DNA of 64,000 nucleotides from Metridium senile. Lineage: Eukaryota; Cnidaria; Anthozoa; Actiniaria; Metridiidae. Position numbers and translations under genes: made by a program. Of this stretch, positions 47,301-55,654 are shown one piece after another. The stretch spans positions 12,763,464 to 12,827,463 of the forward strand of contig OX459107.1 of the NCBI GenBank assembly GCA_949775045.1. Direction: 5' to 3'. The number at the start of each line of letters is the position of its first letter. The stretch's first letter is position 1. Below the pieces are notes generated by a model, which worked only from the letters and a program-made list of their open reading frames with translations, ran no database searches and had not been told where the DNA came from.

Positions 47301-50300
47301 CACCCTCATATGTTGTCCATTGCCGGATTTCAAACCGTTAGGGGCTGGGGCGAATTGCCCTATACTTTGCCAAACAAGATTTTATTTACATAATCAGAGA
47401 AACCTTGTCTAGCTTTACAATGTCTTCAAGTTTGGTGTTGATTGGTTTAATATTGCATGAGATACAGCTATTGACGTTTGTAAAGAAATGTATGGGAAAT
47501 GTCAAAAACCGGACAACTTGACTAACTTGTCCGGTTTTCCATACATTTCTTCATAAATTTTCAAGTTTTTGAATTGCTGTATTTCACACAATATTAAACC
47601 AATCAACACCAAACTTCAGGATTTTGTAAAGCTTGACAAGGTTTCTCTGATTATGTAAATAAAATCTTGTTTGGCAAAGTATAAGGCGATTCGCCCCAGC
47701 CCCTAACGGTTTGAAATCCGGCAATAGAGCGGTTTTCGTACGAGTGGGTAACTGGTCATCAACCGTACCGTACCGTAGCCGTAACCCTACCATAAGTTCT
47801 ATAAAAACATTCGAAAATTCTACACTAACAGTACCATAACTGTGTGGTAAATATTATGGCCAGTTTCCCACTCATACGAAAACCGCTCTATTGTAGGTAC
47901 TTGTGATGGTCCAGATGTATGTAGACTGTATGACGATTTGGCAACCTGTGTGGAATGCACATTAGATGTATTTTTCGCATTATAAGTATTAGAATTATTT
48001 TTATTTTTACCATTTCAGATATGGATATACTTAATACGTTCAGAAAACAAAGTAGAAATTTCCATTCACTATTTATGTCTAAAAATGTCCATTTCATCAA
48101 ATTGTCTCTTTATTTTGCATCACATTAGGTATATTTGTATTTGTATAAAGGCGTACTACACATAGTTTTCTGCAATCAAGTGTTGTATTGTTGATATATA
48201 ATGTATGTTATATCAGGACAAAAGAAGCAGCCCGACGACCCGTTGGCTAATGCAATGAAAGAAATGATGGATAGAATCAACAATGGTAAAGTTCAGCTCA
48301 AACCAGTCAGTCGAGTAAGTACATTTATCATATGGCCGTATTTCCCAGAACATGCGCCCCTAATAAAAACCATGCAGACAAGTCATGTGATGGGGGCTGT
48401 ACACGTTTTGTTGAGCGTGCCGTAAAAAGCCAAATACATACGGCATAACCTCGAGCCAAATATTTTCCTGTACATAATTATATGCCAAAATTCATATGCA
48501 CGTGTCATATATGTACATTTATAGGCCACTATAGAACTAATTTTTTCCCAGTAGTTTTTCTAATGACCACACTTCCCATTTTCATTTGGTAAATTGATAA
48601 ACTTTCCCTGATCTGATCAAGATGTATTTTGCACCAGATACAAAGCATAGATGGATGTTTTGAGTGATGGGCACTTCAACTCAGTTGGTGTTGCTATGAC
48701 AACTTAAATTCACGTGAATCAAAGATGGCAGAAATAGGTTTTTCTAAAATATCTAGCATTTTCGATGAGCTTCAGAAAAATGACTATATAGGTATTAAAC
48801 GTCACATTCATGCACTGTTAATCAGACACTAATTAGAATGTTTGATAAGCGCGATTTTGAATAATTTTCAAAAATATTCTTTTTGCGATTACTATAGACC
48901 AAAGCCAAAACTTAGTAGCCGCGCCTTTTTTCGCACGGAAATGAGGCTTATTATGCAAACAGAGAAAAAACATTCCGTCGCTAAGGACAAAACTACAACT
49001 TCATTGACAGCATTTTATGGTCGTTTTTCCACCTTTTTCTTTTGTAAAATACTAGAATTTTCAACTAAATTACCGCTTTCTACGTTATATTTTATAATAG
49101 TTAGCCTTTTTTCAATTTTTAGTAGCATTTTATTTTGTTTTTGACCTTTACACTGCTCGACTTCACGCCCTTCTGCGATGAAATTATGGAGGAGAAAAGT
49201 GATTCAAAGTCAGGTAAATTGATCTTTTTAACTAATTGAAAAAAGTTAGCCTTTTTTAAGCCATACATACGACTTCATATAAGTTTTTTAGTTCATTATC
49301 TATCATTTTGTTGGATATTTTTGTTCAAATCGACCTCGCTACGGCATCGAGATATGTTAACATTTTTGCTGCCATTAGCTATCACAACCACCTTAGAGCA
49401 AAAAAGAGAGATAGTTTAATAAAAAATGGATAACTATTTTGCTGATTTTGTTCATTGTGAAATGTAGAGAGAAACGGCAGTGAAAAAAACGTATTCATAT
49501 TCAGGAGGATGTCCATAGAATTGGCATTGACTTCAATATATTAAAGTGAAAAATTGGTCTTCGACCAGAAAGCGAATAACTGCCATTCTTATAACCATAG
49601 TTTGAGCAATGAAGCCCTGTCGAAAAAGGTACATGGAATGTTTTATTTGTTTCTTTCATCTGTAAAACAATATTAAACAGGATGTTGTCAAAGAATTCTA
49701 AAAAGAAAAAGCATAAACAATTGAAATTAAAGGTTTACAGTGCTAGCAAGCGATTAGTAACCTGATTGACGGCAAAAATATCAACATATCTCGATGCCGT
49801 AGCGAGGTCGATTTGAACAAAAATATCCAACAAAATGATAGATAATTAACTAAAAAACTTGTATGAAGTCGTATGTATGGCTAAAAAAAGGCTAACTTTT
49901 TTCAATTAGTTAAAAAGATCAATTTACCTGACTTTGAATCACTTTAATTTCTCCTCCATAATTTCATCGCAGAAGGGCGTGAAGTCGAGCAGTGTAAAGG
50001 TCAAAAACAAAATAAAATGCTACTAAAAATTGAAAAAAGGCTAACTATTATAAAATATAACGTAGAAAGTGGTAATTTAGTTGAAAATTCTAGTATTTTA
50101 CAAAAGAAAAAGGTGGAAAAACGACCATAAAATGCTGTCAATGAAGTTGTAGTTTTGTCCTTAGCGACGGAATGTTTTTTCTCTGTTTGCATAATAAGCC
50201 TCATTTCCGTGCGAAAAAAGGCGCGGCTGCTAAGTTTTGGCTTTGGTCTATAGTCAGATTAATAGTGCATGAATGTGAAGTTTATCACCTATATAGTCAT

Positions 50301-53300
50301 TTTTCTGAAGCTCATTGAAAATGCGAGATATTTTAGAAAAACGTATTTCCTCCAACTTTGTTCTATGTTGCTATAGCGACACCAATTGAGTTGACATTTA
50401 CATCAATCAAAACTTCCATTCCATTTGCTTTGTATGTGGTGCAAAATACATCTTGATCAGATCAGGGAAAGTTTATCAACTCGCTAAATGAAAAATGGGA
50501 AGTGTGGTCAATAGAAAACAACTGGAGGACACATTGTGCCTAAAATTAAAATGCGTGATCAAACATTTTCAGGCCCTACTGAATACAGTGTCTGTGAGTC
50601 TCATGAATAAATACAGCATTATAATAATCATTATCAGAATGAGCACCAGAAACAGATCATTTTCATTGTATAAATGTCTGGAAGATTGGTAGTTATTTGT
50701 TTATGTAAATCCAGAGTAATTCAGTCTCATTGCGAACCTGGATAATGTTGGCCCCAGTCATCCCTCCATCCATCCATCCATCCATCCATCCATCCATCCA
50801 TCCATCCATCCATCCATCCATCCATCCATCCATCCATCCATCCATCCATCCATCCATCCATCCATCCATCCATCCATCCATCCATCCATCCATCCATCCA
50901 TCCATCCATCCATCCATCCATCCATTCATATATAACAGGTTCCCATTTAAATCTCTACTTTCCCATTTAAATTTGTACTTATGCAAATTGTGTTGATGTG
51001 TGCTAAACACACAGATCAACCAATCAGAGAAGTTCACTTCAGAAATAATATACTCTGATTGGTTGATCTGTGTGTTTAGCACACATCAACAAAATTTGCA
51101 TAAGTACAGATTTAAATGGGATTTAAATGTTATATTTAATTTAGAGCATAACATTTTTGTAAATTAGTTTGGTAAACACTTTGGATGATACCAGCTTTTC
51201 ATAAAGATGTCATTTCAAATTCTTGAACTATTGTTCTTTATAGCAAAGTGAATCAAGCTCTGTCAGTAGTGAAGAAGATGCTCCTGCTATGAATGAACTG
51301 GGAAGTTTACTGGTAAGTTGATAGTTAAATAAAAAATATTTTCAATACCATTTAAGATGCTGAATGTGGTATCTATCTGGATGTGGCATGTTGAATGTAC
51401 ATAGTGCTGTAAAATCCTGCACAAAACAACCAGTGGAATAGGAACCTTCTGGTTGAAAAAGTGTCAGTATATAAGAATCTGACAAACAGTTTATATACCA
51501 CCTCAGTTCAAAGGGATCAGAAATCACTGCATGGTTTTATGTGTGTTTTAACTATATTTCAAAAGTTATTCCAACTCCTTACACATTTTCCTGCTTTTGA
51601 TCAATTTTTTCCTTCTTTCTCATTTTCTCTTGCATATTTTTCTAATTTCCATTTCTTTATACCTAAAATTCATTTCTCAATACCTTCTTTTCTTTTTCCT
51701 TTATCTCTTTGTTCTTTGTATCCTTCCTTCCTTCATTTCTTCTCTTTCTTTTCCATTTTTTCTTCCCTGCATGCTTTTCTTGCCTTACTTCCTATTGTCC
51801 CTTTTTTCTTCCTTTCCTTTCTTTCCTTCCTTTGTTCCCTTCCTTTGTTCCCTTCTTTTATTCCCTTCCTTTGCTCTCTTCGTTTGTTCCCTTTGTTTGT
51901 TCCCTTTGTTTGTTCCCTTCTTTTGTTCCCTTCCTTTGTTCCCTTCCTTTGTTCCCTTCCCTTGTTCCCTTCCTTTGTTCCCTTCCTTTCTTTCCTTCCT
52001 TTGTTCCCTTCCTTTCTACCCTGTTCCCTTCCTTTCTATCCTGTTCCCTTCCTTTGTTCCACTCCTTTCTTTCCTGTTCCCTTCCTTTCTTCCCTTCCTT
52101 TCTATCCTGTTTCCTTCCTTTGTTCCACTCCTTTCTATCCTGTTCCCTTCCTTTGTTCCACTCCTTTCTATCCTGTTCCCTTCCTTTGTTCCACTCCTTT
52201 CTATCCTGTTCCCTTCCTTTGTTCTCTTCCTTTCTATCCTGTTCCCTTCCTTTGTTCCACTCCTTTCTTTCCTGTTCCCTTCCTTTGTTCCACTCCTTTC
52301 TTTCCTGTTCCCTTCCTTTGTTCCTTCCATTCTTCTCTTTCTTTTTTAGCTTTTAGTTTTTCCTTGATTTTTTTCCATAACAAAATTTCTTTCTAATATT
52401 CTTTTCTGCCTTCCATGTATTCTGTCCATGTTGATATTCATAATGTTTATGTCCTGTTTTCATGTTATGATTACAGAAAACACTTAAGAAGAGCTCTAGC
52501 AGTGAAAATCTATTAGATAATTCACCCACTAAAACAGAAGGTAACTGTGAATGGAGTAATCTCAAACTACGTAAACGCTCAGACCAGGGTATGGTCAAGC
52601 AGGAATCGGATGTCTCACAATCAAACACCCTCTTCAAAACTTCTCCACTAAGAAAAGCCAGGAGTTATTCCCTTAACGACATACTTGATGAGAGGCCTGA
52701 AGTCAAAGATGAAGCAAGCTCTGAACTGAGGGAGATTTTAAACAGGAAAAAGGCCCAGGCAGAAAGAGGTAAACATAATTATATGGTGGACAAAATATGT
52801 ATTTTTTTTTTATCATATTTTAAAATTCATTAGAGTACAATTAATACTAAAAGTGTGCAACATAAATACCACTAAATACTGCTAAATTATGCAAATTCTT
52901 TTGTTCTCTATTGTTTAATCAACACTATTTAGTGGTAAATAGTACAAAGTATTGCACACTTTTAGTGTTTGTACTCTACCAGTATATCCCTGATCTAAAA
53001 GCCTAAAAGATTACCTTAGATAGCAGGGGTGGATCCAGAAGTTTGACAAGGGGGGTGAACTTTGATATCCTTTTGGTGGATGACGGCAGACACAAGTGTG
53101 CAAAGATCTTAATGTGCCCGCTTTTCTTTGCTAAAACAGCTAGGACTTAAATGCAAAATAGGGGCATGAAAAGTCACCTAGTTTATACTCCCCCCCCTCC
53201 CCCCTCTGTTCTCCCCTAAATATTGAAAATTTGATTATTAATAAGTGGAAGGATTGTTAGATGATATTTTTAATTATTAACTCTTAGAGTATTTTATTTT

Positions 53301-54191
53301 TCATTAAATTTGCTTTGTTTTCTGACTATTTGTTATTAGTTTTTATGATGTGATGGGTTTAAATATTGTACAGTACATTGATGAATTAATTTGCCCTTAG
53401 GTTAATTTCAATCCGTCAAAGATCAGAGTGACATAAAATTTTTAGCCTCCTCCGCAGGCATCTCTTATATCTCTTTTCATCAGGCTTCCTGTGGTGAGGG
53501 AATAAAACGAGTGGGGGAGGGTGAGAGGCAAAGAGAAAGAAGAAGAGGAGATGGCTGCCAAAACTGAACAACAGTTCGCACATGTTGACCGCACATACCA
53601 AAGTGTCCTAACTAGGAAGGGATCGGGAGGATTTCGTTGAACAAAAAAAAATTATGAGAGTTACTGGATAGAGAATTTTTTTTGTTTAGAACTTATTGTT
53701 GTCCGAAACTCTACTAAATCTGTTGGAAAAATTACTTCTTAATATACTATGTAGACTGGTAGAGCTTTTGAAACACAATTCGAAAGGAGTTGTTGTCTCG
53801 CCTTTCCTTTTTCTCGCCGAACTAGCGCCTAGTCCCTCTCTTGTAGCAGCACAGAAAACCCAAATCCAAATTAGAGACACCTGTGGAGGAGACTATAAAA
53901 TTTCTATGGTTTGTTGAAGTACTACAGGCTGTACTAAATACAAAAAAATATAGCACATGTAACAAGCAGTGTAATTCTCAAAAATTTAAAGGCCATGGCT
54001 ACCAAAGTATTGCTACATACAAAACCTAATCTTGATTTGTGTGTATTTTTAATACAGAACATGTGGAAAATGACAAAACACCAAAAGAAACAGAGAAGAA
54101 ATCCGATGAAGAACAAAACAACGAAAGAGATAACTCTTCATCAGAAACTACAAAAGCAGACACAACTGCTGATCAAGAAATTTCTTCCTAA
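26228..54191 (+). CDS. SHTN1: Shootin-1 orthologue, 18 coding exons, 596 residues
   Basis: Coding exons: 26228-26336, 26492-26544, 26662-26722, 28881-28975, 29553-29645, 31043-31106, 32333-32409, 33054-33135, 36120-36214, 36808-36954, 41460-41514, 44786-44884, 45332-45446, 46712-46764, 48217-48314, 51244-51312, 52477-52768, 54058-54191. All introns are GT-AG and all phases agree; total 1791 nt. The start ATG follows TCTTACG. Vertebrate shootin-1 links actin retrograde flow to adhesion molecules in growing axons. Matching landmarks, in order: [13 protein letters not shown] and [13 protein letters not shown] in two repeated coiled-coil blocks, [24 protein letters not shown], a proline run (exon 13), [10 protein letters not shown] followed by LKPVSR (exon 15), a [14 protein letters not shown] linker and [13 protein letters not shown]. 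The vertebrate protein is of similar length (about 630). The C-terminus is acidic and low complexity. The function in this animal is inferred. No signal peptide or membrane segment is seen. Confidence 0.92.
26723..28880. other. SHTN1 intron 3
   Basis: AT-rich. Contains a short ATT microsatellite (27997-28022) that may be a LINE tail and a G-rich tract (28374-28432). Nothing else recognised. Confidence 0.45.
29257..29430. repeat. ATC microsatellite in SHTN1 intron 4
   Basis: Nearly pure CAT/ATC array. Poly-H and poly-M frames are artefacts. Confidence 0.95.
29690..30900. repeat. GGTGATGATGGTGGAGG minisatellite in SHTN1 intron 5
   Basis: 1.2 kb of GGTGGT/GATGAT units with a longer period of about 45 bp (ATTGATGGTGGTCATGG plus GATGATGGTGGAGGTGG). 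Purine/G-rich on the plus strand. It is stop-free in three frames, giving glycine-rich, V/M and I/T translations, none with splice or codon support. Confidence 0.92.
31190..31445 (+). mobile_element. Probable LINE 3' tail
   Basis: An AT-rich stretch translates to short [13 protein letters not shown] words, then a GGTCCCCATT...GGGAAAC 3' UTR-like block and an AAATAG repeat tail. This resembles the 3' end of a truncated non-LTR element. Weak evidence. Confidence 0.35.
31620..31715. repeat. Short tandem ACCATACATACCGT repeats
   Basis: Permuted CCGTACCATAC / GTGCTGTACCATACATACC words in tandem. Intronic. Confidence 0.7.
31785..31970. mobile_element. MITE with CATAAG repeats
   Basis: Termini AAGGCCTTATTTTCACTAGG and the near complement CCTAGTGAAAACCAGCCTT. 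The arms consist of ATAAGC/ACAAGC hexamers. Confidence 0.78.
32040..32225. repeat. MITE-like segment with a terminal poly-C run
   Basis: A GGGTCACATTATTTTCGG... segment ends in a run of C at 32204-32219. Words such as TATTTGGGAAGACAAC are related, in reverse, to the element at 56776-57026. Confidence 0.5.
32448..32608. mobile_element. Short inverted-repeat MITE
   Basis: Arms of about 55 bp (GGTTTTCACACGCTTATGAA left; TTCATAAGCAAGTGAAAACA right) continue through GTTTGGGAGAATTC. No ORF. Confidence 0.75.
32610..33053. other. SHTN1 intron 7, remainder
   Basis: Non-coding, nothing recognised. Confidence 0.4.
33136..33895. other. SHTN1 intron 8, left part
   Basis: An imperfect inverted repeat around 33325-33520 (AAAAGTATGACCACTTTTAA and AAATGTGGTCATACTTTTGC) suggests a MITE remnant. 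The block 33640-33780 resembles 10210-10330. Confidence 0.45.
33900..35940 (+). pseudogene. Penelope-like element, RT plus GIY-YIG, disrupted
   Basis: Three frames carry one interrupted EN(+) Penelope-like protein. 33992-34420 gives the N-terminal region ending [13 protein letters not shown]. About 34421-35120 gives [14 protein letters not shown], palm [44 protein letters not shown] and the [10 protein letters not shown] block. 35125-35763 gives the C-terminal part with GIY-YIG signatures ([21 protein letters not shown], broken here only for naming: the G-Y-T motif is at about 35525) and a final [14 protein letters not shown]. The stretch between DKNQ and ALAKW is too short: the finger block with LPK and RP motifs is deleted, with a frame change, and a second frameshift lies near 35125. 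It is a dead copy in SHTN1 intron 8. Such elements insert by a telomerase-related RT and a single-strand nicking nuclease. Confidence 0.88.
35880..35930 (+). ncRNA. Degenerate hammerhead-ribozyme-like motif of the Penelope element
   Basis: TTGATAAT precedes a 6-bp stem (GACATC-TAGAT-GATGTC) followed by GAAACG. This has the order core-stem II-GAAAC of hammerhead ribozymes known in Penelope-like elements. The core differs from CTGATGA, and one extra T precedes the stem, so activity is doubtful. Confidence 0.4.
36330..36775. repeat. ATTC/ATCC tetranucleotide array in SHTN1 intron 9
   Basis: Degenerate TTCATTCATCCATC units, including two copies of a block of about 100 bp starting CATTTGTTCATAAATTCATT. 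Confidence 0.9.
37018..37305. repeat. GAT/GTTGAT microsatellite, left part
   Basis: GATGATGTTGATGATG array cut by the Harbinger insertion at 37306. The array resumes at 40457. Confidence 0.93.
37517..38677 (+). CDS. Harbinger transposase (DDE nuclease)
   Basis: 386-residue intact ORF. The catalytic core follows the DDE_Tnp_4 pattern: D213 in [13 protein letters not shown]292 in [16 protein letters not shown], and E331 in [15 protein letters not shown] helix-turn-helix-like region (about residues 134-175, [16 protein letters not shown]) precedes it. It cuts and rejoins the element's termini together with the Myb-like partner encoded convergently 0.75 kb downstream. The ATG at 37517 follows a hydrophobic-looking start. 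An alternative start or an upstream intron is possible, since an acceptor-like TTTCAG precedes AGAAATTCTAG near 37660. Confidence 0.92.
   Translation: MPLPPFPTFLYCIVAFLLQYVRLLHSNNFQIPPPLFLNAIVHFLMNFREILEILDCSPHVLIRRYYPRLFRAVNINSRVWNVMAQRPENFWLETGETPHSLLQIVNRVCNDIDRRVRNPWRIRNRVRQTRPNTLCIHDRVLMVFIWLRQYPTLQSLAARFGVLPSYICDNIYLILPIIHEHYVYRWVRWPTPMEWNAQRNRYHEFPNVVGAIDAFFVQISRPRGPQQRLYYRRDRGFHFLNSHVIVDNDGYIRYSRHGFMGHSTDAASYRLLPQIGYNHPLNLPQNAFILADGGYPSRYPLLTPFRRVMGRGNALQAQANRYHRRLRVRVEHRIGDVRIFRSVPGRHGRFRQRRFFSPLVTDVVIALTNRRRHLIARLREMLINSL
39426..40224 (-). CDS. Harbinger accessory Myb/SANT-like protein, two exons
   Basis: I read exon 1 as 40200-40224 (MSSQFVQSG) and exon 2 as 39426-40126, joined by a 73-bp GTAAGT...TTGTAG intron. 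The product is 241 residues. The uninterrupted frame extends past the acceptor, but its in-frame ATG at 40142 would lie inside this intron. Residues about 25-105 form a charged helical region ([20 protein letters not shown], then KKILEFF and [11 protein letters not shown]) consistent with the Myb/trihelix-like partner of Harbinger transposases, which binds termini and aids nuclear import. The C-terminal half is Ser/Asp-rich with a [14 protein letters not shown] nuclear-localisation-like stretch. The assignment rests mostly on position inside the TIRs. Confidence 0.75.
40457..40562. repeat. GAT/GTTGAT microsatellite, right part
   Basis: Continuation of the array at 37018-37305, interrupted by the Harbinger element. 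Confidence 0.92.
40567..40908 (+). mobile_element. tRNA-derived SINE, copy 2
   Basis: Perfect Pol III boxes: A box TGGTCTAGTGG (40578-40588) and B box GGTTCGATTCC (40621-40631). The core TTGTGTCCTTGGGCAAGACA follows, then the same tail as copy 1 and an extra 3' segment ending in AAGCTAATAAAATAAAA. This copy is closer to an active sequence than the one at 12853. Confidence 0.88.
41199..41341. repeat. ATC then ATT microsatellite
   Basis: Pure CAT array followed by a pure ATT array in SHTN1 intron 10. Confidence 0.95.
42150..42266 (+). repeat. Dispersed repeat arm, as at 2157-2660
   Basis: Carries TATGACAACAGTCCAATTTT, TTATTAACCTCGCTTG and AATATCAGACCTCGGTCTT, in the same order as near 2310-2583. 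Confidence 0.75.
42265..42534. mobile_element. MITE with TACGATTT...AAATCGTA ends
   Basis: Imperfect inverted arms of about 37 bp around ATTGACGTCATCAATTTTAG and CTAAAATTGATGACGTCATT. No ORF. Confidence 0.7.
42749..42990. mobile_element. Long-armed MITE, 242 bp
   Basis: The arms pair over nearly their whole length: ATATACACCTACTTAATTGC at the left against GCAAGTAGGTGTATAT at the right, continuing through AAATCACAAATGTTCTATTT. It is expected to fold into one hairpin. Confidence 0.8.
43015..43232 (+). pseudogene. Penelope-like element 3' relic
   Basis: Reads LHQRIDEH, then [20 protein letters not shown] and [12 protein letters not shown], then, after a frameshift, [10 protein letters not shown]. 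These align with the GIY-YIG tail of the copy at 35540-35750 ([33 protein letters not shown]). The rest of the element is absent. Confidence 0.75.
44226..44692 (+). repeat. 42-bp minisatellite, 11 copies
   Basis: The unit TCTATCTATTTACTTGGTGG plus TTTTAGTGGTGAGACCATTAAT is repeated 11 times; two copies lack TTT (39 bp). All lengths are multiples of three and open frames run through ([14 protein letters not shown]). It lies in SHTN1 intron 11 immediately before exon 12, with no coding support. Confidence 0.92.
45973..46573. mobile_element. Inverted-repeat element, TAGTATCCAACAACTTA ends
   Basis: 17-bp perfect inverted termini (45973-45989 and 46557-46573) enclose a segment with a GGGCTATTGGGTGATAGCCC hairpin. 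Similar GGGCTATGGGTCGATAGCCC hairpins follow just outside, at 46598-46670. In SHTN1 intron 13. Confidence 0.6.
47319..47725. mobile_element. Foldback MITE, ATTGCCGGATTTCAAACCGT ends
   Basis: Arms of about 160 bp pair through TTAGGGGCTGGGGCGAAT and ATACATTTCTT. The centre is AACCGGACAA...TTGTCCGGTT. In SHTN1 intron 14. Confidence 0.85.
47726..47892. mobile_element. MITE with about 30-bp termini
   Basis: The left end AGAGCGGTTTTCGTACGAGT matches the complement of the right end ACTCATACGAAAACCGCTCT and abuts the previous foldback. The interior repeats CCGTACCGT. Confidence 0.8.
48560..50519. mobile_element. Large palindromic foldback, arms about 0.75-0.8 kb
   Basis: The left arm (48560 to about 49376) and right arm (about 49768-50519) are inverted copies with few mismatches and one insertion of about 65 bp near 48825-48890. 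The central loop is about 390 bp. A 67-codon frame (48942-49144 plus; 50001-50204 minus) is identical in the two arms; it has no recognised domain. In SHTN1 intron 15. Confidence 0.9.
50763..50925. repeat. ATCC tetranucleotide microsatellite
   Basis: About 40 uninterrupted CATC units. M-D-G-W and S-I-H-P frames across it are artefacts. Confidence 0.97.
50936..51130. mobile_element. MITE, same family as window positions 1-92
   Basis: Inverted arms include CCCATTTAAATTTGTACTTATGC on the left (as CCCATTTAAATTTGTACTTA) and its complement on the right. An inner perfect 37-bp inverted repeat around GTTGATGTGTGCTAAACACA flanks a 23-bp loop. Confidence 0.85.
51600..52350. repeat. Pyrimidine-strand minisatellite (TTCCCTTCCTTTGTTCC)
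   Basis: Roughly 700 bp of almost pure T/C on the plus strand. The later part is a 28-34 bp tandem of TTTCTATCCTG plus TTCCCTTCCTTTGTTCCAC. In SHTN1 intron 16. Open frames in three phases are compositional. Confidence 0.92.
52840..52985. mobile_element. Small MITE, AGAGTACAA...ACTAAAAGTGTGCAA ends
   Basis: The left ACTAAAAGTGTGCAACATAA and right TTGCACACTTTTAGTGTTTG arms pair, and TACCACTAAATA is mirrored inside. A solo arm of the same family is at 38812-38865 within the Harbinger element. Confidence 0.75.
53020..53220. repeat. Possible hAT-like MITE fragment
   Basis: Starts CAGGGGTGGATCCAG, a common hAT-type terminus, and has G-rich and C-rich flanking tracts. A matching second end is not clear. 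Confidence 0.35.
53442..53560 (+). mobile_element. Solo end of the TAGCCTCCTCCGCAGGC MITE
   Basis: Begins TAGCCTCCTCCGCAGGCATC and continues as in the complete copy at 63179-63318. The other terminus is not found here. In SHTN1 intron 17. Confidence 0.65.
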
Positions 54192-54596
54192 ATTAACAAT
54201 CTTTTAAGCAAAAATTAAGAATGTAAATAATTATTGCACAATCCAATGCACAATGTTGGGAAATTAGTATTTTTTAAATGAATAACAATAGCGCAGCACA
54301 TGAATGATCTCACAAAAAAGGAGACAAAGGCCTAACTCAGACAAACAAATGTTTTTTTAACTTTCAGCAGACTATTTTCAATGCCGATTGAAGCAAATCT
54401 TTGTTTAATCACAGGAAAGTATTTCAGCAGGAAATAATAAGGTTGGTTCATATATTGCTCAACATGCCGTAAAACTGAACACAATGTTTGACCAAGTCTT
54501 GGAGCTATTTTTAGCATTCATGTGCTGCGCTATTAAAATACAATTAATTGAAATAGAAGTTGGACGGAAGTTTGTGAAATTACAAGTTTTCAAAAA
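54192..54596. other. SHTN1 3' UTR and flank
   Basis: No canonical AATAAA follows closely. An ATTAAA near 54531 is a weak candidate poly(A) signal. Confidence 0.4.
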
Positions 54597-55165
54597 TATC
54601 AATTTTGTTAATGTGTTTTGTATGTAATGTATGTTTTGTATGTAAGGTTAGGGTTTGTATGAACATCATTGTATCATCATCATCATCATTGCTCTGAGTG
54701 CCAGAAGGTGCATAAGGCCTCTACACTATCTCTCCAACCCTTTCTATTTCTTGTCATCACTTTCGCATCATTCCATGTGGACCAGCCAGCCTGTTTTCGT
54801 TCATTCTGTACTGTCCTCCTCCAATTGCAAGTAGTCTTTGGTCTTGCTCTCATCCAGCGCCCCTATGTATATATAATTTGTATGTGTTTTGTATGTAATG
54901 TATGTTTTGTATGTAAGGTCTAAGGGTTTGTATCATCATCATCATTGCTCTGAGCTCCAAAAGGCGCATAAGGCCTCCACACTATCTCTCCAACCCTTTC
55001 GCATCACTCCATGTGGAACAGCCAGCCTGTTTTCATTCATTCTCTACTGTCCTCCTCCAAGTAGTCTTTGGTCTTCCTCTCATCATGCGTCTCTGTGTTT
55101 GTACTTTTGTATGTGTTTTGTATGTAATGTATGTTTTGTATGTAAGGTTAGGGTTTGTATGCAAT
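54597..55165. repeat. Tandem duplication, unit about 250-290 bp
   Basis: The block TTTTGTATGTAATGTATGTT, a CATCATCATTGCTCTGAG start, then AAGGCCTCCACACTATCTCT and GTCCTCCTCCAAGTAGTCTT occurs twice in tandem, with a third copy of the leading TGTATG part. The inner segment resembles a dispersed retroelement fragment, but I cannot assign a family. Confidence 0.75.
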
Positions 55166-55654
55166 GTAATAATTTGTTTTACTGGGGGTTGTATGACTAT
55201 ACATAGCAACCTTGTAAGGGTTCAAATATTCGGACGAATTGGTAGCTGTGGCCCATAAGAAGTTTTAAATATGGAGATTCCTTTTCCCACCATTTTGTTT
55301 TACATTAGAAATGAAGAACCAAAAAAGAAGAGGAGATTTCAGACAAGCTTTTACTGGGCGAACAGAACATGATAATCTGGGAGAATAGGGTTCTTCCAGG
55401 ATAATAGCACAATGATTAATTTATAAAATATTATTCTTTAATATAAGAAAATAAATTGGGCTTGTTGAATTGCTAAGGTATCTGCTCATTATTTATTATT
55501 TAAAAAACAATGACTAATAATTCATGAGCAAAATAACTAAATTCTGTGAAGGCATTGAGTGCATTTAGAATTATAGCTTGCCAAGATATAATATTATCTT
55601 GAACATATGACCGTGTTTTTACTACTGTTTTTACTTGACATCCATCTTAATTTT
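55166..55654. other. Intergenic, nothing recognised
   Basis: Non-coding between the convergent SHTN1 and HTRA2 genes. Confidence 0.4.

Noticed and set aside
48942..49144. 67-codon frame duplicated in both foldback arms as a real gene
   Set aside because: Identical only because the arms are inverted copies; compositionally ordinary, no domain.
50763..50925. CRISPR-like array
   Set aside because: Uniform tetranucleotide without spacers, in eukaryotic DNA. No direct-repeat/spacer pattern exists in the window.
50693..51082. M-D-G-W repeat protein
   Set aside because: Translation of the ATCC array; flanks are MITE sequence.
51461..52396. Phe/Leu/Pro-rich 311-codon frame resembling a membrane protein
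   Set aside because: A pyrimidine-only minisatellite gives hydrophobic codons in every frame; it lies in SHTN1 intron 16.
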